From contig JAQBOM010000039.1 in the NCBI GenBank assembly GCA_028288025.1, positions 48,051-112,050 on the forward strand: a stretch of 64,000 nucleotides of DNA. The letters are read 5' to 3'. A model generated the notes under the pieces. It worked only from the letters and a program-made list of their open reading frames with translations. It had not been told where the DNA came from and did no database searches. Source of the DNA: Mucilaginibacter sp. GTDB lineage: Bacteria > Bacteroidota > Bacteroidia > Sphingobacteriales > Sphingobacteriaceae. The first letter of the stretch is position 1. The number at the start of each line of letters is the position of its first letter. The position numbers were made by a program, and so were the translations under genes. Of this stretch, positions 36,718-46,236 are shown one piece after another.

Positions 36718-38469
36718 ATGAAAAAATATATAATCTATTTAAGTGTGATGCTGATGTGTAGCACACTCTCGTGTAAAAAGAATTTCACAGCACTGAATAC
36801 AAACCCTGCTCAATATACTACTCCAGATCCGGAGCCGGTTTTTACCGGTGTTGTGGTGAATACCATCAACCAGATGGAAACTCTTAACCAAATCTATTTC
36901 TGGGAATATGGGCATCTTATTGAACCGCTTTCAGAAAGATATAACGCACAGGATGATAACTCATGGAAGACCTTGTATGCAACAGTCCTGGGAAACGCTA
37001 ATCAGATAAAGAATATGTATCAAAACAAACCCGGGTATGCAAATCGAATGCGGATAGTGGATATATGGGAATGTTACGTTTATTCAGTTTTAGTTGGGAT
37101 GTATGGGCCTATTCCCTATTCACATGCAGGCGACCCAACCATCACAGTTATTCCTTATGATGATGAGAATACCGTTTATACTGATTTAATGGCCCGCTTA
37201 AAGGCAGATGCCAATAATATGAATATGAGTGGTGACAAAATGAACCCGGACGTGCTGAATTTTACTTTAACAAATTGGGTAAAATTTGCCAACTCGTTAA
37301 GGCTGCAAATTGCATTAAGGGTTAGTAACAATTTGCCTGCCCTTTCGGCTTCAAACGCAACGGAGTTAATGGCAAATGAAGCGATGCTTTTAGGTTCAGA
37401 TGCGGATGACCCGAAGCTCACTTTTTCTGCTGTTGCAGGTAGCCAGTCGCAAAATTATGCGCAATATGTGGTAAATAGCAACCCGGGTCAGTACCCTTAC
37501 ATGAGCGACTATGTTGCTACTTATTTCCGCTCGTATAATGACCCAAGGCAAGGTGCTTACTTTGCACCTTCTGCCGTGCCTTATGCCATAATAGATACCC
37601 TGACTAGTACAGCAGACAACCTGCATCATATTGTAACTTATACAATACCCTATTTCGGTTCACCAAAATCTCCAACTTTACTGAGTAATTGGAGTTTAAC
37701 CACTGCTCCTTTATATAATGGTATAACGACAACTCTCGGAAAAGCAAGCTACAGCGCCATACAGCCGGCATTGATTGCGGCCACCCGCCCGTTCTACATT
37801 ATGAATTATGCGGAGGTTTGCTTCATGAAAGCTGAAGCGGTTGCGCGGGGTTATGGCGGTGCGCAAACAGCAGATGTTTATTATTACGCAGGTATAAATG
37901 CCAATTTTGCATTCTGGGGCCTAACCCCGGCCCAAGCCACAGCTTATGAAGCTCAAAATGGAATTAAATGGAATACAGCAGGCAAAGGCTTTAATTATTA
38001 CCTGGGCGCCATAAGTTCCAATATCCCGAACAACAACCTGAGCAGAATATGGGTGCAGGAATGGATAAACTACTTTGACGACAACGGATTTGAAGCCTGG
38101 TGCCTGGAACGACGGACACAGAATTTAGTATTTCCGGCGCATACTAATGCGCAAACGATCTATCTGACTACTGTTGGTTATGCCACCCTTCCCGACAGAT
38201 TTGCATACCCGAATGTGGAAATTACTAATAATCCCATAGGTTATACCAACGGAGTTAAATTATTGGGAAGCACATTGAACGTATTTGGTGACAGCCCGTT
38301 CACTAATTTAAAAATAGAACCGGCTTATACCCCTGTAAATTGGTTAACTGCGCACGTGTTCCTTGATCCTACTTATGTTGAAAAATGGTTTGGACCAACT
38401 ACACAAAGTACAGCAGCAGGCCTGGCAGCAGCCGGATTAAAACCTTATGTGCAAACAAGTACCTATTAA
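36718..38469 (+). CDS. SusD/RagB-like nutrient-binding outer-membrane lipoprotein
   Basis: 583 residues with a lipoprotein signal (SVMLMCSTLSCKKN, lipidated cysteine about 19). It has helical TPR-like segments typical of SusD-like family 2 (LIEPLSERYNAQDDNSW, IVDIWECYVYSVLVGMYGPIPYS) and a C-terminal block EVCFMKAEAVARGYGG, which is the conserved helix before the final substrate-binding loops. It caps the SusC barrel and selects oligosaccharides. The start codon lies 5 bp after susC, so the two genes are co-translated neighbours. Confidence 0.93.
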   Translation: MKKYIIYLSVMLMCSTLSCKKNFTALNTNPAQYTTPDPEPVFTGVVVNTINQMETLNQIYFWEYGHLIEPLSERYNAQDDNSWKTLYATVLGNANQIKNMYQNKPGYANRMRIVDIWECYVYSVLVGMYGPIPYSHAGDPTITVIPYDDENTVYTDLMARLKADANNMNMSGDKMNPDVLNFTLTNWVKFANSLRLQIALRVSNNLPALSASNATELMANEAMLLGSDADDPKLTFSAVAGSQSQNYAQYVVNSNPGQYPYMSDYVATYFRSYNDPRQGAYFAPSAVPYAIIDTLTSTADNLHHIVTYTIPYFGSPKSPTLLSNWSLTTAPLYNGITTTLGKASYSAIQPALIAATRPFYIMNYAEVCFMKAEAVARGYGGAQTADVYYYAGINANFAFWGLTPAQATAYEAQNGIKWNTAGKGFNYYLGAISSNIPNNNLSRIWVQEWINYFDDNGFEAWCLERRTQNLVFPAHTNAQTIYLTTVGYATLPDRFAYPNVEITNNPIGYTNGVKLLGSTLNVFGDSPFTNLKIEPAYTPVNWLTAHVFLDPTYVEKWFGPTTQSTAAGLAAAGLKPYVQTSTY

Positions 38470-38489
38470 TTGAAGTAAAAAAAATAAAA

Positions 38490-39626
38490 ATGAAAAATAA
38501 ATATATATACCGATATGGTTGCATGATATTGTTTTTATCAACAGTATTATGCTCCTGCAAAAAGGCGTCAACACCCTCAGCAGCTAATAATTTTTTGAAT
38601 TACACCATCCCCGAGGTTCCGGTTACTCAGAATTATGTTGTTGGCGCATTTTATACCAATTTTGGTACGTTATTTCCTGCAAATAGCATACAAGTACCCA
38701 CTGTAGGTAAATACGGCTTTGCCTCAGGTACACCACCGGCAGCGGTTATGCAGGCGCAAATAGACCAGGCCGGCGTGGCCAAATTGGATTATTTAGTCTT
38801 TTCCTTACGTTCACCTACATTGGATAATGGCAATTTCAAAACCGATTCTAATACAATTGTTTCATTTCTGGCTGCGCCAAACGCGGCAAATATGCATTTT
38901 GCTGTGTCGTACAATTTAAGTACCGGTACACTTGGCATTACCAATTCGGGCGGGACAACCGGTAATGGAGTTACCCTGGAAACAAATGCAGCAAAACTGC
39001 TTGGTTTTTATAACGACATTAAAAGGCTTTCGTATTGGATGACCAAAAGCAATTATCAAAAAGTTAATGGTAAGTACATGCTAATTATTAATAATGCGCA
39101 GGACTTAAATTCGAAAGATAATGTGGCATTATATCAACAGGTAAGGACCAACTTATCAGCATTAGGTTTTGATTTGTATATTGTAGGGATGCAACAACAG
39201 TGGTCTCCGCCGCAGCGTTATTATTATCGTTTTAAAAACTGTGTGGACGCGATGTACGAGGCAAACATGGGCAATGTAAACAATGATACTGACCGGGCTT
39301 TTGAATTTCCAACCATGTGCGATCAAAATTTCGCCTACTGGAAACAAATGATCGAATCATGGAACATGGAATTTATCCCTTGTATACAGGCTGCTTATAA
39401 TAACCAGGTGAATAGTCCGACCAGTACAGTTTTAAGTTTTGTAAGAACCAATGATGGTAGTTTTTACCATACATTTACCAATATAGCCAAGCGTAACGCC
39501 TCAAAAAGCAGGCTGATCTTTGTGGATTCATTTAACAATTACTCCTTTGACACGCAAATTGAATCAACTCAGGCCTATGGTACCACCTTCCTTGATTTGA
39601 CACGGACGGCATTCAAGACAAATTAA
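38490..39626 (+). CDS. GH99/WbsX-like surface lipoprotein lacking the catalytic glutamates
   Basis: 378 residues from ATG 38490, chosen because it begins a lipoprotein signal (MILFLSTVLCSCKKAS); the longer in-frame extension lies inside susD. The body shows the GH99-like opening VVGAFYTNFGT and a long (beta/alpha)8-type core. Near the C-terminus DSFNNYSFDTQIES aligns with the GH99 motif FNEWHEGTQIE, but the two catalytic glutamates are replaced by N350 and F353. I infer a non-catalytic glycan-binding protein taking the place that SusE/SusF-type surface binding proteins hold after SusD. I am fairly sure of the fold and less sure of the loss of catalysis, because the overall identity is low. 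Confidence 0.65.
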   Translation: MKNKYIYRYGCMILFLSTVLCSCKKASTPSAANNFLNYTIPEVPVTQNYVVGAFYTNFGTLFPANSIQVPTVGKYGFASGTPPAAVMQAQIDQAGVAKLDYLVFSLRSPTLDNGNFKTDSNTIVSFLAAPNAANMHFAVSYNLSTGTLGITNSGGTTGNGVTLETNAAKLLGFYNDIKRLSYWMTKSNYQKVNGKYMLIINNAQDLNSKDNVALYQQVRTNLSALGFDLYIVGMQQQWSPPQRYYYRFKNCVDAMYEANMGNVNNDTDRAFEFPTMCDQNFAYWKQMIESWNMEFIPCIQAAYNNQVNSPTSTVLSFVRTNDGSFYHTFTNIAKRNASKSRLIFVDSFNNYSFDTQIESTQAYGTTFLDLTRTAFKTN

Positions 39627-39632
39627 TAATTA

Positions 39633-39661
39633 CCCGGCAGGAATACCCAAATCCTGTCGGG
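39633..39661 (+). other. Intercistronic stem-loop
   Basis: CCCGGCAGGA (39633-39642) pairs with TCCTGTCGGG (39652-39661) with one G-U pair and a nine-base loop. It lies between the GH99-like lipoprotein and GH92 genes without a U-run. It may protect the susCD part of the transcript from decay or reduce downstream expression. Confidence 0.55.
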
Positions 39662-39718
39662 ATTAATATGCCTTAAATTTTTAATATCCGGCTTTTTACC
39701 GTCAAAAACTTATTTCTA

Positions 39719-42004
39719 ATGCTAAAAAATATTTCAAAGCTGGTATTGTTGAGCTTGAACCAGTATATACTATTTATATTTATGCTTTACTGCTGTTTAG
39801 GTGCCGGGCACACCCAGGCGCAGGACATACAAACAGATAACAGCGGTAAAGGCAACTTGAAATATGTTGATCCGCGGATAGGCAACGTCGGGCAGCTGTT
39901 ACAGCCAACGCGCCCAACGGTACAAATGCCCAATCAAATGATCAGGGTTTATCCTGAGCGGATTGATTATATAGATGACCAGATATCAAGTTTCCCGCTA
40001 ACCATTGTTTCGCATCGTTTAGGTGAAGTGTTTGCCTTAAAACCCTGGAATAAGGCAGTTTCCCTGAATGCCTGGAAACAAAAGCAAACTTACGATCATG
40101 ACCTGGAAATAGCCCGTCCGTGGTACTATTCCACCTATTTAATTGATGATGAAATAACAGTTGAGTTTACGGCCGGTAAGAAAACCGGCATTTACCGTTT
40201 TACATTCCCTGAAAAAAAACCAGATAAAAGCTTGCTGTTTGGTTTGTACAATGCCGGTGGCGGCTCATGGAAATTTATTGATGGTAACCGTGTTGAAGGT
40301 ACGGAAACGTATCACGGCGACATCAAAGTGTACATGTACGGCGAGTTTAGCAGTAAGGGGCAGCCAGGTACTATAAAAAACAATCAGTTAACCAATACCG
40401 GCGAGGTTCAGGGTGACAAGGTACAGTCGTGGATCAGCTTTGATAAAAATTCACCTGTGGCTATTGAATTCCGTTACGCGATTTCTTACATCAGTAAGGA
40501 GCAGGCACACACTAATTTCGAGCAGGAAATAAAAGGGAAATCGTTTAGCGCTATGCAAACCGATGGCGAGATGGCCTGGGAAAAGGCCCTTAATAATATC
40601 CAGGTTGAAGGTGGTAGTGATGCGCAGCGGAGATCGTTTTACACAGCGTATTACCGATGTAATGAACGCATGGTTGATATAACAGAAAACGGGAGATATT
40701 ACAGTGGTTTCGACAAAAAAATACACGAAGCAACCAGACCATTTTATGTAGATGACTGGACTTGGGATACGTACCTGGCATTGCACCCTTTGCGGGCGAT
40801 TGTTAACCCGGCAATGGAGCAGGATATGCTGAACTCCTATGTAACCATGTACGAGCAGGGCGGCTGGATGCCTACTTTTCCGGTATTATTTGGCGACCAT
40901 GCCTGTATGAATGGCTTCCATTCAACCATAATGCTGCTGGATGATTACCGCAAGGGACTGCGGAACTTCGATGTAAATAAAGCTTACGAAGGGATGCTTA
41001 AGAATGCTACTGAAGCTACAATGCTCCCCTGGCGCAACGGGCCGAAAACAAGCCTTGAGAATTTCTATCATGCCAGGGGTTATTATCCTGCTTTAAAAAA
41101 AGGGGAGACAGAAACAATATCCCTGGTAGATCCGATAGAAAGACGGCAATCCGTTGCCGTTACATTAGGTGCCAGTTACGATGATTGGGCACTAAGCGAA
41201 ATGGCAGGTGAATTGGGAAAAGTAAATGATAAAAAAGACTTTAGCATTCGGGCAGCTAATTACAAAAATCTATGGGATAACAATGTGAAAATGTTTATGC
41301 CGAAGGATAATAATGGCAGCTGGATAAACATTGACCCCAAGTATGATGGTGGCATGGGCGGCCGCGATTATTATGATGAAAATAATGGCTGGACCTATCT
41401 TTGGCAGGTACAGCAAGATATACCCGGTTTGATTAACCTAATGGGCGGAAAGTCAATGTTTGAAAACAAACTCGACCAATTATTTCGCGAACCGCTGGGG
41501 CGAAGCAAACATGAGTTTTGGGCAAAATTTCCGGATGCCACGGGGTTGGTTGGCGAATATTCTATGGGTAACGAGCCCAGCTTTCATATACCATACCTGT
41601 ATAATTTTACCGATTCACCATGGAAAACCCAGAAGCGGATCAGGTTTTTGTTAGACGTATGGTACAAAGACAATATCTTCGGTATACCTGGTGATGAGGA
41701 TGGTGGTGGCATGTCGGCATTCGTTGTTTTTTCATCGATGGGTTTTTATCCAATAACTCCCGGGTTACCGGTTTATACAATTGGCAGCCCGGTATTTAGC
41801 AAGGTAACGATCGACCTGGATAACGGGAAAAAATTTACAATGAGAGCCAATAACTGCTCTGTTATTAACAAATATATCCAGAGCGCAAAACTGAACGGGC
41901 AGCCGCTTAATAAACCTTGGTTTACCCATAGCCAATTGGTGAATGGCGGCACGTTGGAACTGGAAATGGGGCCGAAGCCCAATAAAAGCTGGGGGCTGGA
42001 ATAA
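39719..42004 (+). CDS. GH92 alpha-mannosidase-family protein (intact paralogue of 2814 gene)
   Basis: 761 residues with an N-terminal signal (YILFIFMLYCCLGAGHTQAQ). The N-terminal sandwich opens with YVDPRIGNVGQLLQPTRPT and DYIDDQISSFPL, unlike the canonical GH92 at 13828, so these two proteins form a separate branch. The catalytic domain retains MGNEPSFH and GIPGDEDGGGMSAF, followed by SSMGFYPITPG. Expected reaction: exo-hydrolysis of alpha-mannosides with calcium. The branch may have a different linkage preference. It is the last gene of the susC operon, followed about 100 bp later by a strong terminator. It provides the intact template that shows where the frameshift in the first GH92 lies. 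Confidence 0.88.
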   Translation: MLKNISKLVLLSLNQYILFIFMLYCCLGAGHTQAQDIQTDNSGKGNLKYVDPRIGNVGQLLQPTRPTVQMPNQMIRVYPERIDYIDDQISSFPLTIVSHRLGEVFALKPWNKAVSLNAWKQKQTYDHDLEIARPWYYSTYLIDDEITVEFTAGKKTGIYRFTFPEKKPDKSLLFGLYNAGGGSWKFIDGNRVEGTETYHGDIKVYMYGEFSSKGQPGTIKNNQLTNTGEVQGDKVQSWISFDKNSPVAIEFRYAISYISKEQAHTNFEQEIKGKSFSAMQTDGEMAWEKALNNIQVEGGSDAQRRSFYTAYYRCNERMVDITENGRYYSGFDKKIHEATRPFYVDDWTWDTYLALHPLRAIVNPAMEQDMLNSYVTMYEQGGWMPTFPVLFGDHACMNGFHSTIMLLDDYRKGLRNFDVNKAYEGMLKNATEATMLPWRNGPKTSLENFYHARGYYPALKKGETETISLVDPIERRQSVAVTLGASYDDWALSEMAGELGKVNDKKDFSIRAANYKNLWDNNVKMFMPKDNNGSWINIDPKYDGGMGGRDYYDENNGWTYLWQVQQDIPGLINLMGGKSMFENKLDQLFREPLGRSKHEFWAKFPDATGLVGEYSMGNEPSFHIPYLYNFTDSPWKTQKRIRFLLDVWYKDNIFGIPGDEDGGGMSAFVVFSSMGFYPITPGLPVYTIGSPVFSKVTIDLDNGKKFTMRANNCSVINKYIQSAKLNGQPLNKPWFTHSQLVNGGTLELEMGPKPNKSWGLE

Positions 42005-42105
42005 CAGCGGAGAAGTGCCGATTTATTATGTTTAATGATGCCTTCGCTTTTATTATCGCCAATGGTAGTTACTCGTCGTTCTTTATTGAGATTTAGTTGA
42101 ACACA

Positions 42106-42135
42106 GCATTTCCCGGGAGCGGGAAATGCTTTTTT
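42106..42135 (+). terminator. Rho-independent terminator of the susC-GH92 operon
   Basis: GCATTTCCCG, loop GGAG, CGGGAAATGC, followed by TTTTTTG. It has a perfect 10-bp stem and a U-run on the + strand, and closes the operon that begins at 33479. Confidence 0.92.
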
Positions 42136-42241
42136 GCCGGTCATCAAAATTGCAAACTGACGCCTGTCTGTCCAGAGTTAATATTATTAAGAAAAATTAA
42201 TAGTCATCTATTGATTTGATTTTAGATAAACCTACCATATA

Positions 42242-45070
42242 ATGAACATTATTTTGCACAACAAAAGGGCAACAGCCATTATTTTGTTTTTAAACCTGCT
42301 GCTTTTGGGAACTTATACCAAGGCCCAAACCCCAACAAGCCAATCTCAATCGGTCATTGACAAAACAAGCAGTTACAATGAAAATTTACCGGGAGAAAGA
42401 TTATACCTTCATTTTGACAAACCCTACTATGCGATAGGTGATACCGTTTGGTTTAAAGGGTATATTTTGAATTCAACGTTATTGTATTCAACTTTAAGCA
42501 GCAGGGTATATATCGATTTGATAAACGACAGCAACCGTGTTGTGCAGCGGTTTATATTTCCGGTGTCTATCGGTTTAACAGTTGGTAATATTTACCTGGA
42601 CGAAAAACTGGTGCATGAAGGGGCTTATACTATCCGGGCATATACTCACTGGATGCGCAATTTTAGCCCAGACCAGTTTTTTTATAAAAATTTTTATGTC
42701 GCCAAACCAGGCGAAAAATCATTTCTGGTTAAAACAAAATCATCTTTATCAAAAAATCATGTTAACGTCAATTTAGCATTCACAACGCTTAACAACCAGG
42801 CTGCAGATGTTAAAGATATGCAGGTTAGCGTAATGAATGATAAAAAAACTTTACATAGTAATAATTCCCTGACCTCCGCAAACGGAAATTTAAACCTGGA
42901 TTTTGACCTTCCTGAAAATACTGCCGTTAAAAACCTTACACTTATTGCCCGGGACGGAAAAAGTAACAATACAGAAAAAATCCCTGTTAACATTACCAGG
43001 CCGCTTGATGTTGACATACAATTTATGCCTGAAAGCGGGCCGCTGGTGGAATTGTTGCCTGCACATATTGGGTTTAAGGCTATCGGGGAGAATGGAAAAG
43101 GTGTGGATATAAAAGGGGTACTGATCGATAAGGAGAAAAATGAAGAAGTGGATTTTGAATCATTTCATAATGGCATGGGGGTATTTGATTTTGTACCCCA
43201 GCCTGATGAAATATACACGGCTAAAATTACGTTGCCGAATGGGGAATTCAAAATGGTAAACCTTCCGGCGATAAAAAAATCAGGGACATTGCTAAAAATC
43301 AAAAATGGCCATGCGGATTCTCTTGAAATTACTGTTTTTGCGACCAAAGACATGCAAAGCCCTACGGACGATTATACGATTATAGGTCAATCAAGGGGGA
43401 CAGTTTGTTATGCTGCAACTTTTAAGCTGAAAAAGGATTATGCTAAATTCTATGTGCCTGAAAATTTATTCCCCACAGGAGTGGCGCACTTCACTTTGTT
43501 CAATTCCCGGAATGAGCCTTTGAACGATCGATTGAGTTTTATCAATCATAATGATAACCTTAAAATTGACATTAATGCAGGCCAGGCAACCTATACGTCC
43601 CGGGATAGCATCCCGCTGCATATAGTTGTAAAAGATGACAAAGGTAACCCTGTAGCGGGCAGTTTTTCATTGTCGGTTACTGATGACCAGCAAGTAAAAA
43701 CGACTGACCTTAATAAAGAAAATATATTTACCAGCCTTTTATTGTCATCAGAATTGAAAGGGTATGTTGAAAACCCGACTTATTATTTTAATGCCGGTAC
43801 CGACGCAGCTAAGGCGCTTGACATGTTATTATTGACCCAGGGATGGAAAGGTTATAGCTGGAAAGAGATTTTAAACGCGCCTGCCCGGCCGGCTTTTGCT
43901 GCCGAACCCAGCTATATGATAAAGGGCAAGGTTGTAAATTTATTAAATAAGCCTATCGCCAATTCAAATGTTACCTTGTTGAGTACGGGAAAAGTGAAGA
44001 TATTTAAGGATACGGTTACCGATGCCGGTGGGCAGTTCACCTTTAAAAATTTCCCGGTTATAACCGACAGTACAGCATTTGTGTTGGAGGCCCGTAAAGC
44101 TAAAGGGCGAGTAATTAATGCAGGCATATCGGTTGAAGATGATAAAAGTGTACCCAAGGTTGCTTTGCCTTATTTCCCGCAACCTATACCGTGGTATGTT
44201 AATGGCGACAGTACTATTTTGAACTATGTTAAAACCAGCGCCGCCTATCATGACGATGTGGAACGGTTAAAATACGGTCCGGACACGCATCTGTTAAAAA
44301 CGGTAGATATCAGGGATAAGGTAATTATTAAGGGTTCAAAAAATTTGAATGGCGCGGGTAATTATGACCAGGCCATAACACAGGACGAAATTGAAAAGGC
44401 CGGCAAAATATCCTTACTAAAGCTGATCGAGCAAAAAGTGAAAGGGTTTCATGAAGGTTACGGCCGTAAAGCTGGCAACATAAGTTTTATGCTAAGGGAA
44501 AAACAGTTACGGTTTTCAATAGACGGGATTGACCTGGACAGATTTTATGAACCATCAGATAACGGTCTCCCGGACGAACATTATGTTTATCAGAAGCAAA
44601 TACTCGATTATTTTTCGGCAGAGGATGTAACTGGAATAGAGGTTATATACAGTTCAAGATACAATGCTTTATATAAGGATAGGAATTTATTATCAACAGA
44701 CGAACTTGTAGTTGCTGCTGCGACAGCCCATGCCGGACAGGATATCGCGTACCTGGAAATTACGACAAGGAGCGGGCAGGGGCCGTTCGCTAACAGGGCT
44801 AATGGTATTTTTGTTTACAGGCCGGCGCCCGTTACTATACCGGCTCAATTTTATGAGCCAAAATATCCGGTTAAAAATATGTATCCCGGTTTTACGGACC
44901 GTCGGTCAACAATTCATTGGGAACCAAATATCGTAACCAACAAAAAAGGTGAGGCAAGGACTGTTTTTTATGCTGCCGATCAGCCAACAACGTATACGAT
45001 CGTTTTGCAAGGTGCAAACTTAAATGGGAAGGTTGGTTATACTATAAAAAAATTAACGATTTACAAGTAA
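42242..45070 (+). CDS. Large MG2-domain protein with regulatory-like and TonB-plug-like domains
   Basis: 942 residues with a signal peptide (ATAIILFLNLLLLGTYTKAQ). The first part (about 40-150) is the alpha-2-macroglobulin MG2-type motif ERLYLHFDKPYYAIGDTVWFKGYIL, which is diagnostic of this common Bacteroidota family. Further beta-sandwich domains follow. A carboxypeptidase-regulatory-like unit (IKGKVVNLLNKPIANSNVTL) lies near 560 and a plug-like segment with KQILDYFSAEDVTGIEVIYS near 800. No beta-barrel is present. The family is exported and its function is unknown; it is not clearly linked to glycan use. It ends 8 bp before the convergent LacI gene, with no obvious terminator between them. 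Confidence 0.8.
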   Translation: MNIILHNKRATAIILFLNLLLLGTYTKAQTPTSQSQSVIDKTSSYNENLPGERLYLHFDKPYYAIGDTVWFKGYILNSTLLYSTLSSRVYIDLINDSNRVVQRFIFPVSIGLTVGNIYLDEKLVHEGAYTIRAYTHWMRNFSPDQFFYKNFYVAKPGEKSFLVKTKSSLSKNHVNVNLAFTTLNNQAADVKDMQVSVMNDKKTLHSNNSLTSANGNLNLDFDLPENTAVKNLTLIARDGKSNNTEKIPVNITRPLDVDIQFMPESGPLVELLPAHIGFKAIGENGKGVDIKGVLIDKEKNEEVDFESFHNGMGVFDFVPQPDEIYTAKITLPNGEFKMVNLPAIKKSGTLLKIKNGHADSLEITVFATKDMQSPTDDYTIIGQSRGTVCYAATFKLKKDYAKFYVPENLFPTGVAHFTLFNSRNEPLNDRLSFINHNDNLKIDINAGQATYTSRDSIPLHIVVKDDKGNPVAGSFSLSVTDDQQVKTTDLNKENIFTSLLLSSELKGYVENPTYYFNAGTDAAKALDMLLLTQGWKGYSWKEILNAPARPAFAAEPSYMIKGKVVNLLNKPIANSNVTLLSTGKVKIFKDTVTDAGGQFTFKNFPVITDSTAFVLEARKAKGRVINAGISVEDDKSVPKVALPYFPQPIPWYVNGDSTILNYVKTSAAYHDDVERLKYGPDTHLLKTVDIRDKVIIKGSKNLNGAGNYDQAITQDEIEKAGKISLLKLIEQKVKGFHEGYGRKAGNISFMLREKQLRFSIDGIDLDRFYEPSDNGLPDEHYVYQKQILDYFSAEDVTGIEVIYSSRYNALYKDRNLLSTDELVVAAATAHAGQDIAYLEITTRSGQGPFANRANGIFVYRPAPVTIPAQFYEPKYPVKNMYPGFTDRRSTIHWEPNIVTNKKGEARTVFYAADQPTTYTIVLQGANLNGKVGYTIKKLTIYK

Positions 45071-45078
45071 AAATCACA

Positions 45079-46110
45079 CTACCCCTTTCTAAGCGTCGAC
45101 GACCGCACGATCAGCTTTGGTTTGATACTGATCGTTTTGGGCACAACTTCAGTGTCCTTGTTCGCCATTTCCTGGAAATAAAGGTTGGCAACAGTTTGTC
45201 CCATATACACACTAAACTGATCGATGGTGGTGATTGAGGGGCTGGTAATTTCAGTAAAAGCTTCGTTTGAATAGCCACAGATACCCAACTCAGACGGCAC
45301 CTTTATCCCCATGGCCGATGCCACTTCTAATACGCCCAAAGCCGAAAAGTCAGAAGTGGAGGCAAATATTGCACCCGGCGGCCGGGCAAGGCTAAGCAGT
45401 TTACGCGTGGCCTTCGCACCAAGCTCTTTGGTCCAGGCATTTTCGATTATCAGCTCATCAAGTATGGGCATATCAAACTTTTTAAGCGCATTTAAATATC
45501 CGGTTTTTCGCTGGCTGAATATATGCAGGTTTTGTGGGCCCTCGAGCAGCGCTATGCGTTTGTACCCCTGGGCTATCATGTGCGAAACGGCTTCAAACGA
45601 TGCCTGCTCGTTATCATTAATAACTTTCAGTGTCTCCAGTTCGTCGGCAACGCGGTCAAATTGGATCAGTTGTATGCCGTTGTCGATGATATTTTGCAGG
45701 TGCCGGTGGTCGGAGCTATCAGCCGCCAGCGATATCACAATACAATCAACGTGCTGGTTAATTAAGGTATTAACACACTTTATCTCTTTGCTCTCTAACT
45801 CGTTCGACTGGCAAATGATCAGGTTATAGCCTTTTTGATAGGATGCATCTTCGATACCGGCTATCACATTCGAAAAAAAGTTTTGATTAATAAAGGGAAC
45901 AACTACCCCAATGGTTTTCGACTGGCCTTTACGGAGATTTGAAGCCAGGTTGTTTCGCTTATAATTCAGTTCATCGGCTGTTTTTAGCACCAGTTTTTTG
46001 GTCGCCTCGTTTACATGACTGCTATTGCTTAATGCCCGTGAAACGGAAGATGCCGCTATATTGAGCTTTTGGGCAATATCATAAATAGTAGTGCGTTTTT
46101 TGCTTTGCAT
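45079..46110 (-). CDS. LacI/GalR-family transcription regulator of the xylose locus
   Basis: 343 residues. The N-terminal helix-turn-helix TIYDIAQKLNIAASSVSRAL is followed by the hinge helix NLASNLRKGQSKTIG. The periplasmic-binding-protein-like sensor domain (about 62-343) contains VVVPFINQNFFSNVIAGIE and the C-terminal ITTIDQ block. The gene is divergent from xylB and the shared 126-bp promoter holds a GCAATCGATTGC palindrome, a typical LacI-family operator with a central CG. The ligand is probably xylose or a xylose derivative, judged only from the neighbours. The same operator in front of regulator B and the - strand susC suggests a regulon of at least three promoters, including autoregulation. 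Confidence 0.9.
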   Translation of the reverse strand: MQSKKRTTIYDIAQKLNIAASSVSRALSNSSHVNEATKKLVLKTADELNYKRNNLASNLRKGQSKTIGVVVPFINQNFFSNVIAGIEDASYQKGYNLIICQSNELESKEIKCVNTLINQHVDCIVISLAADSSDHRHLQNIIDNGIQLIQFDRVADELETLKVINDNEQASFEAVSHMIAQGYKRIALLEGPQNLHIFSQRKTGYLNALKKFDMPILDELIIENAWTKELGAKATRKLLSLARPPGAIFASTSDFSALGVLEVASAMGIKVPSELGICGYSNEAFTEITSPSITTIDQFSVYMGQTVANLYFQEMANKDTEVVPKTISIKPKLIVRSSTLRKG

Positions 46111-46139
46111 TATTTTACAAAAATGACAAAATAAATGTA

Positions 46140-46153
46140 CGCAATCGATTGCA
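46140..46153. promoter_or_regulatory. LacI-type operator between lacI and xylB
   Basis: CGCAATCGATTGCA, with the perfect 12-bp core GCAATCGATTGC at 46141-46152, lies 30 bp upstream of the lacI start and about 85 bp upstream of the xylB start. It can therefore act on both divergent promoters. Confidence 0.82.
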
Positions 46154-46236
46154 ATTCGAAAAATTAATTTAAATTCGTTCCGTAAATCTTTCCCGATTAT
46201 AAACGTCTTTTAAATTAAACAACAATTCAAGCAGCA

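Noticed and set aside
42180..42240. Seventh triple-repeat promoter before the MG2 protein
   Set aside because: ATTAAT-like words occur, but their spacings are 8 and 10 bp, not 11, and no -7 element is at the expected distance.
45311..45829. 172-residue frame antisense to the LacI gene
   Set aside because: A shadow of the strongly supported LacI frame. The long antisense frames at 11088-11624, 27247-27774 and 4499-4942 were dropped for the same reason.
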